From Streptomyces sp. NBC_00094 (GTDB taxonomy: Bacteria > Actinomycetota > Actinomycetes > Streptomycetales > Streptomycetaceae): a DNA stretch of 64,000 bases. The position numbers were made by a program, and so were the translations under genes. This document shows positions 61,579-64,000 of the stretch, one piece after another. The notes beneath the pieces were generated by a model, which worked only from the letters and a program-made list of their open reading frames with translations, was not told where the DNA came from and made no database searches. Position 1 is the first letter of the stretch, and every line of letters begins with the position of its first letter. The stretch lies in assembly GCF_026343125.1 (NCBI RefSeq), contig NZ_JAPEMB010000001.1:2604001-2668000 (forward strand), given 5' to 3'.

Positions 61579-63741
61579 CTACTTCCCGTTACGGCCGCGC
61601 CGATGCTCGCCGCGGCTTTCGTCGCGGCTTTCGTTGCGGAGGTCGTACTGCTCGTACGCGTCGACGATACGGCCGACGAGCTTGTGCCGGACGACATCCT
61701 GCGACGTGAGCGTCGAGAAGTGGACGTCCGGGACCCCGTCCAGGATGTCGCGGACCTGCCGCAGACCGCTCTTCGTCCCGTTCGGCAGGTCGACCTGGGT
61801 CACGTCACCGGTGATGACGATCTTCGAGTCGAAGCCGAGGCGGGTGAGGAACATCTTCATCTGCTCGGGGTTCGTGTTCTGCGCCTCGTCGAGGATGATG
61901 AACGCGTCGTTCAGCGTGTTGTGCGTCAGCAGGTAGTCCTGGGTGACGTACAGCGAGTCCTCGGCCGCGACCTGGATGCAGACCGTCTCCTCGCGCCCCG
62001 CGGGCTCGATGGAGTCGATGAACCGCATCGGCCTGCCGCCGCCTCCGGCCGCGTGGTACGTGTCGCGCTTGCGGGCGAGCCGGAAGGGCTCGATGCCCTC
62101 GGGGAGGCGGATGTCGACGACGTGGGCGTCGTAGCGGTGCTCGACCGGGCGCCCCTTGGCTCGCCCCGGAGTCCGGCCGTCCGCCGCCCTGCGACGGGCG
62201 TATGCGACGCCGCCCAGCGACTGAACCAGCGCGATCACGTCGTCACGGAGCACGATCGAGGTGGTCGTGTACTGGATCCGGCAGGTTCGGTCCTTCTGCG
62301 TCACCGGGCCGCCGTCGGAGTCGAGCAGCCCCTGGAGAACCGCCAGACGGACCTCGGCCGAGTTGTACAGGTAGTCGTCCGGGACGAACTTCGCGTGGGA
62401 ACGGGTGCCGATGAGGTCGAGCTGTCGGAGCATCCCCGTCACGGGGTTCTCCTGCGTGATGACGTCGCCTGGTGCGGCGATCCGGTTCAGAACGTAGTCC
62501 GGGCCGCTCTTCGCCCGGACCCTGACACCGGGCAGAGCCGCTTCCAGCGCCTCGGCGAGCTCGTGGTCCTCGCTGGAGAACGAGGGTGTGGTGGAGCCGG
62601 TCAGGCACCCGTCCCCCAGGAGCAGCCCCAGCGCGTACGGGTCCATCGGGACCTCGCGCTCGGGCAGGGCCACCGGCGCGGTGAGCAGCGGCAGCTCGTA
62701 CCGGCGGGCGTGCGCGGCCCGCAGGTTGCCGATCATCTCCTGGGTCTCCAGGACCCGCCACGGCTTGTCACGACGCTTGTCGGAGGCGGTACGGACCGTC
62801 CACAGGTGCTCACCGCAGCACAGGGTCCAGGAACCGTCCTGGGCGGAGACCCGATAGACGTCCTTCTCTCCCTGCGGGTAGACGCCGAGGACGGGGGTCG
62901 GCTCGCCGTTCGAACCGATGACGAGGTCACCGACCTGGAGGTCGCCGATGGGGCGCCAGCCGTCCGGCGTCAGCACGTTCGTGAAGCGCGGCTGCGCACG
63001 GCCCCTCATATAAGCCAGCGGCGCGACCTCGATCGTCCCGCTCGCCATGAGCTTGGGGATCGAGTCCGGGTCGAGCATGTCGTGCAGCGCGTCGTACAGC
63101 GGGCGCAGGTACGGGTCGATCTTCTCGTAGAGCGTGCCGGGCAGGAAGCCGAGGCGCTCGCCCGCCTCGACGGCGGGCCTGGTCAGGATGATCCGGTTGA
63201 CCTGCTTGGACTGCAGGGCCTGGACCGCCTTGGCCATGGCGAGGTAGGTCTTGCCGGTGCCGGCGGGTCCGATGCCGAAGACGATCGTGTGCTTGTCGAT
63301 CGCGTCGACGTACCGCTTCTGGTTGAGCGTCTTGGGACGGATCGTGCGTCCCCGGCTGGAGAGGATGTTCTGCGTGAGCACCTCGGCGGGAGTCTCCTCG
63401 CCGCCCTCCGCCGATCCGTTCTCGCTCGCCCTGAGCATGGCGATCGAGCGTTCCACTGCGTCCTCCGTCATCGGCTGACCGGTGCGGAGCACCAGCATCA
63501 TCTCGTCGAACAGGCGCTGTATCAGGGCGACTTCCGCCGCGTCCCCGACCGCCGTGACCTGGTTGCCCCGGACATGGATGTCGGCCCGCGGGAACGACTT
63601 CTCGATCACGCGGAGAAGCGCGTCGCCGGAGCCGAGCAGACTCACCATCGGATGCTTGGCGGGGACGGTGAAGTGGGCGCGGGCCTGGTCGGGCGTCCCG
63701 TCGTGGGGCGCTCCGTCGTGGGCTGTGGGTGTGTGAGTCAT
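61579..63741 (-). CDS. phoH: PhoH-like ATPase interrupted by an intein
   Basis: PhoH is a cytoplasmic P-loop ATPase/RNA-handling protein clustered with ybeY. The 720-residue precursor consists of an N-extein (residues 1-248, Walker [15 protein letters not shown]), a 360-residue intein (249-608), and a C-extein (609-720, Walker [33 protein letters not shown]). After splicing the host is 360 residues, a normal PhoH length, and reads [20 protein letters not shown] across the joint. Without splicing, Walker A and Walker B would be 450 residues apart and the ATPase probably inactive. Confidence 0.96.
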   Translation of the reverse strand: MTHTPTAHDGAPHDGTPDQARAHFTVPAKHPMVSLLGSGDALLRVIEKSFPRADIHVRGNQVTAVGDAAEVALIQRLFDEMMLVLRTGQPMTEDAVERSIAMLRASENGSAEGGEETPAEVLTQNILSSRGRTIRPKTLNQKRYVDAIDKHTIVFGIGPAGTGKTYLAMAKAVQALQSKQVNRIILTRPAVEAGERLGFLPGTLYEKIDPYLRPLYDALHDMLDPDSIPKLMASGTIEVAPLAYMRGRAQPRFTNVLTPDGWRPIGDLQVGDLVIGSNGEPTPVLGVYPQGEKDVYRVSAQDGSWTLCCGEHLWTVRTASDKRRDKPWRVLETQEMIGNLRAAHARRYELPLLTAPVALPEREVPMDPYALGLLLGDGCLTGSTTPSFSSEDHELAEALEAALPGVRVRAKSGPDYVLNRIAAPGDVITQENPVTGMLRQLDLIGTRSHAKFVPDDYLYNSAEVRLAVLQGLLDSDGGPVTQKDRTCRIQYTTTSIVLRDDVIALVQSLGGVAYARRRAADGRTPGRAKGRPVEHRYDAHVVDIRLPEGIEPFRLARKRDTYHAAGGGGRPMRFIDSIEPAGREETVCIQVAAEDSLYVTQDYLLTHNTLNDAFIILDEAQNTNPEQMKMFLTRLGFDSKIVITGDVTQVDLPNGTKSGLRQVRDILDGVPDVHFSTLTSQDVVRHKLVGRIVDAYEQYDLRNESRDESRGEHRRGRNGK
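61918..62997 (-). mobile_element. Class 3 intein with LAGLIDADG homing endonuclease in phoH
   Basis: The intein spans residues 249-608 of the precursor. It begins with Ala249 ([14 protein letters not shown]), so no Cys/Ser nucleophile is at position 1. The class 3 triplet is present: Trp314 two residues after the block B His312 (CCGEHLWTV), Cys588 in block F (EETVCIQV), and Thr606 in block G (DYLLTHN), followed by His607-Asn608 and Thr609 as the +1 residue. The endonuclease has two LAGLIDADG-type motifs, LGLLLGDG (371-378) and GLLDSDGG (471-478), with catalytic Asp in each. Nothing is truncated, so both splicing and homing look functional. Confidence 0.9.
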
Positions 63742-63846
63742 GGGCCGGCACTAAGGCCTGCGCATACCTCCCGTTGCGGGGTTCTCGCCGCTCGACGACC
63801 TCTCGGCTTCCAAGCCTACGACTCGACACCGCAAGCCCGTAGTGGT

Positions 63847-64000
63847 TTACGAGGCGGCCGCACGGAAGCCGATCGTCGGCACCGCGCGGCGCAGCGGCCA
63901 GGGGCGCGCGGGGGCGGGCAGGAGCCGCTCCAGGAAGGCGTAGCGGCCGCGCAGGGCCTCGGGATCCTGCTTGGCGTGGCCCTGGACGTGTTGCCACCAG
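63847..64000 (-). CDS. C-terminal end of an unidentified CDS at the right edge
   Basis: The minus strand reads WWQHVQGHAKQDPEALRGRY, then AFLERLLPAPARPWPLRRAV, then PTIGFRAAAS and a TAA stop at 63847. Third positions are GC-rich and the frame stays open to the edge, so a real gene is likely, but 51 residues do not let me name it. It lies 105 bp upstream of phoH on the same strand. Confidence 0.6.
   Translation of the reverse strand, partial: WWQHVQGHAKQDPEALRGRYAFLERLLPAPARPWPLRRAVPTIGFRAAAS

Noticed and set aside
62927..63997. A second minus-strand frame overlapping the phoH start and the right-edge CDS
   Set aside because: The translation is Arg/Pro/Gly/Ala-rich and out of frame with the PhoH motifs; the other frame (ending at 63847) has the expected codon pattern.

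Overview
The window is high-GC DNA (roughly 70% or more, third codon positions almost always G or C) with GTG starts, Tat and Sec exported proteins, DUF397/XRE pairs and a TTA codon in a regulator. All of this points to the core of a Streptomyces (or very close actinomycete) chromosome. The series nirBD, ppdK, dusB, glyS, znuACB-zur, uppS-recO, leuA, era, ybeY and phoH is the usual Streptomyces core order, so this is a chromosomal backbone segment carrying accessory inserts rather than a plasmid or prophage. I see no tRNA, rRNA, CRISPR array or biosynthetic cluster.

Region by region. 1-4650: a heterodimeric ABC exporter gene pair wrecked by a TnpB-only IS element plus a deletion, next to a SoxR-boxed flavin reductase. 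4740-7861: aminotransferase, an exported protein, a class F sortase and a TauE exporter. 8125-12271: nitrite assimilation (FAD reductase, nirB, nirD) behind a four-box GlnR-like site. 12271-15210: a TetR/MFS pair sharing an operator, and an SDR. 15235-18705: VOC protein, truncated globin, a Tat-exported PhoX-like protein and an ArsR-type regulator. 19330-23545: ppdK and dusB with palindrome-rich leaders. 23608-26319: an XRE regulator/MFS pump module and a small DUF6243-type protein. 26385-28289: a complete IS200/IS605 element with tnpA and tnpB. 28383-35386: glyS, zinc uptake (znuA, znuC, znuB, zur) with Zur-type sites, uppS and recO. 35499-40049: an XRE/DUF397 regulatory locus and a TetR/tautomerase pair between two DUF3592-like paralogues. 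40196-44837: an iron-boxed ferredoxin reductase, a TPR-LuxR regulator and a BBE-type flavoprotein. 44848-51980: a zinc-ribbon TerB protein, an LATTG cell-wall protein, leuA with a leucine leader peptide, a protealysin-type protease with its emfourin inhibitor, and a TerD protein. 52021-64000: the era...corC-ybeY-phoH core cluster, interrupted by a three-gene WxL/DUF916-like surface cluster and a second XRE/MFS module.

The most notable item is a 360-residue intein inside PhoH. It starts with Ala and carries the Trp/Cys/Thr triplet of class 3 inteins together with two LAGLIDADG motifs. The second is a recurrent 6-3-6 dyad (consensus YTGAYG-N3-CRTCAR), found six times about 60-87 nt upstream of genes, five of them encoding exported or wall-associated proteins. 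Other regulatory readings made directly from sequence are a SoxR box with a 19-bp promoter spacer and probable leaderless start, Zur sites overlapping a probable leaderless znuA, a GlnR site at nirBD, a leuA attenuator peptide with four consecutive Leu codons, and several TetR operator pairs.
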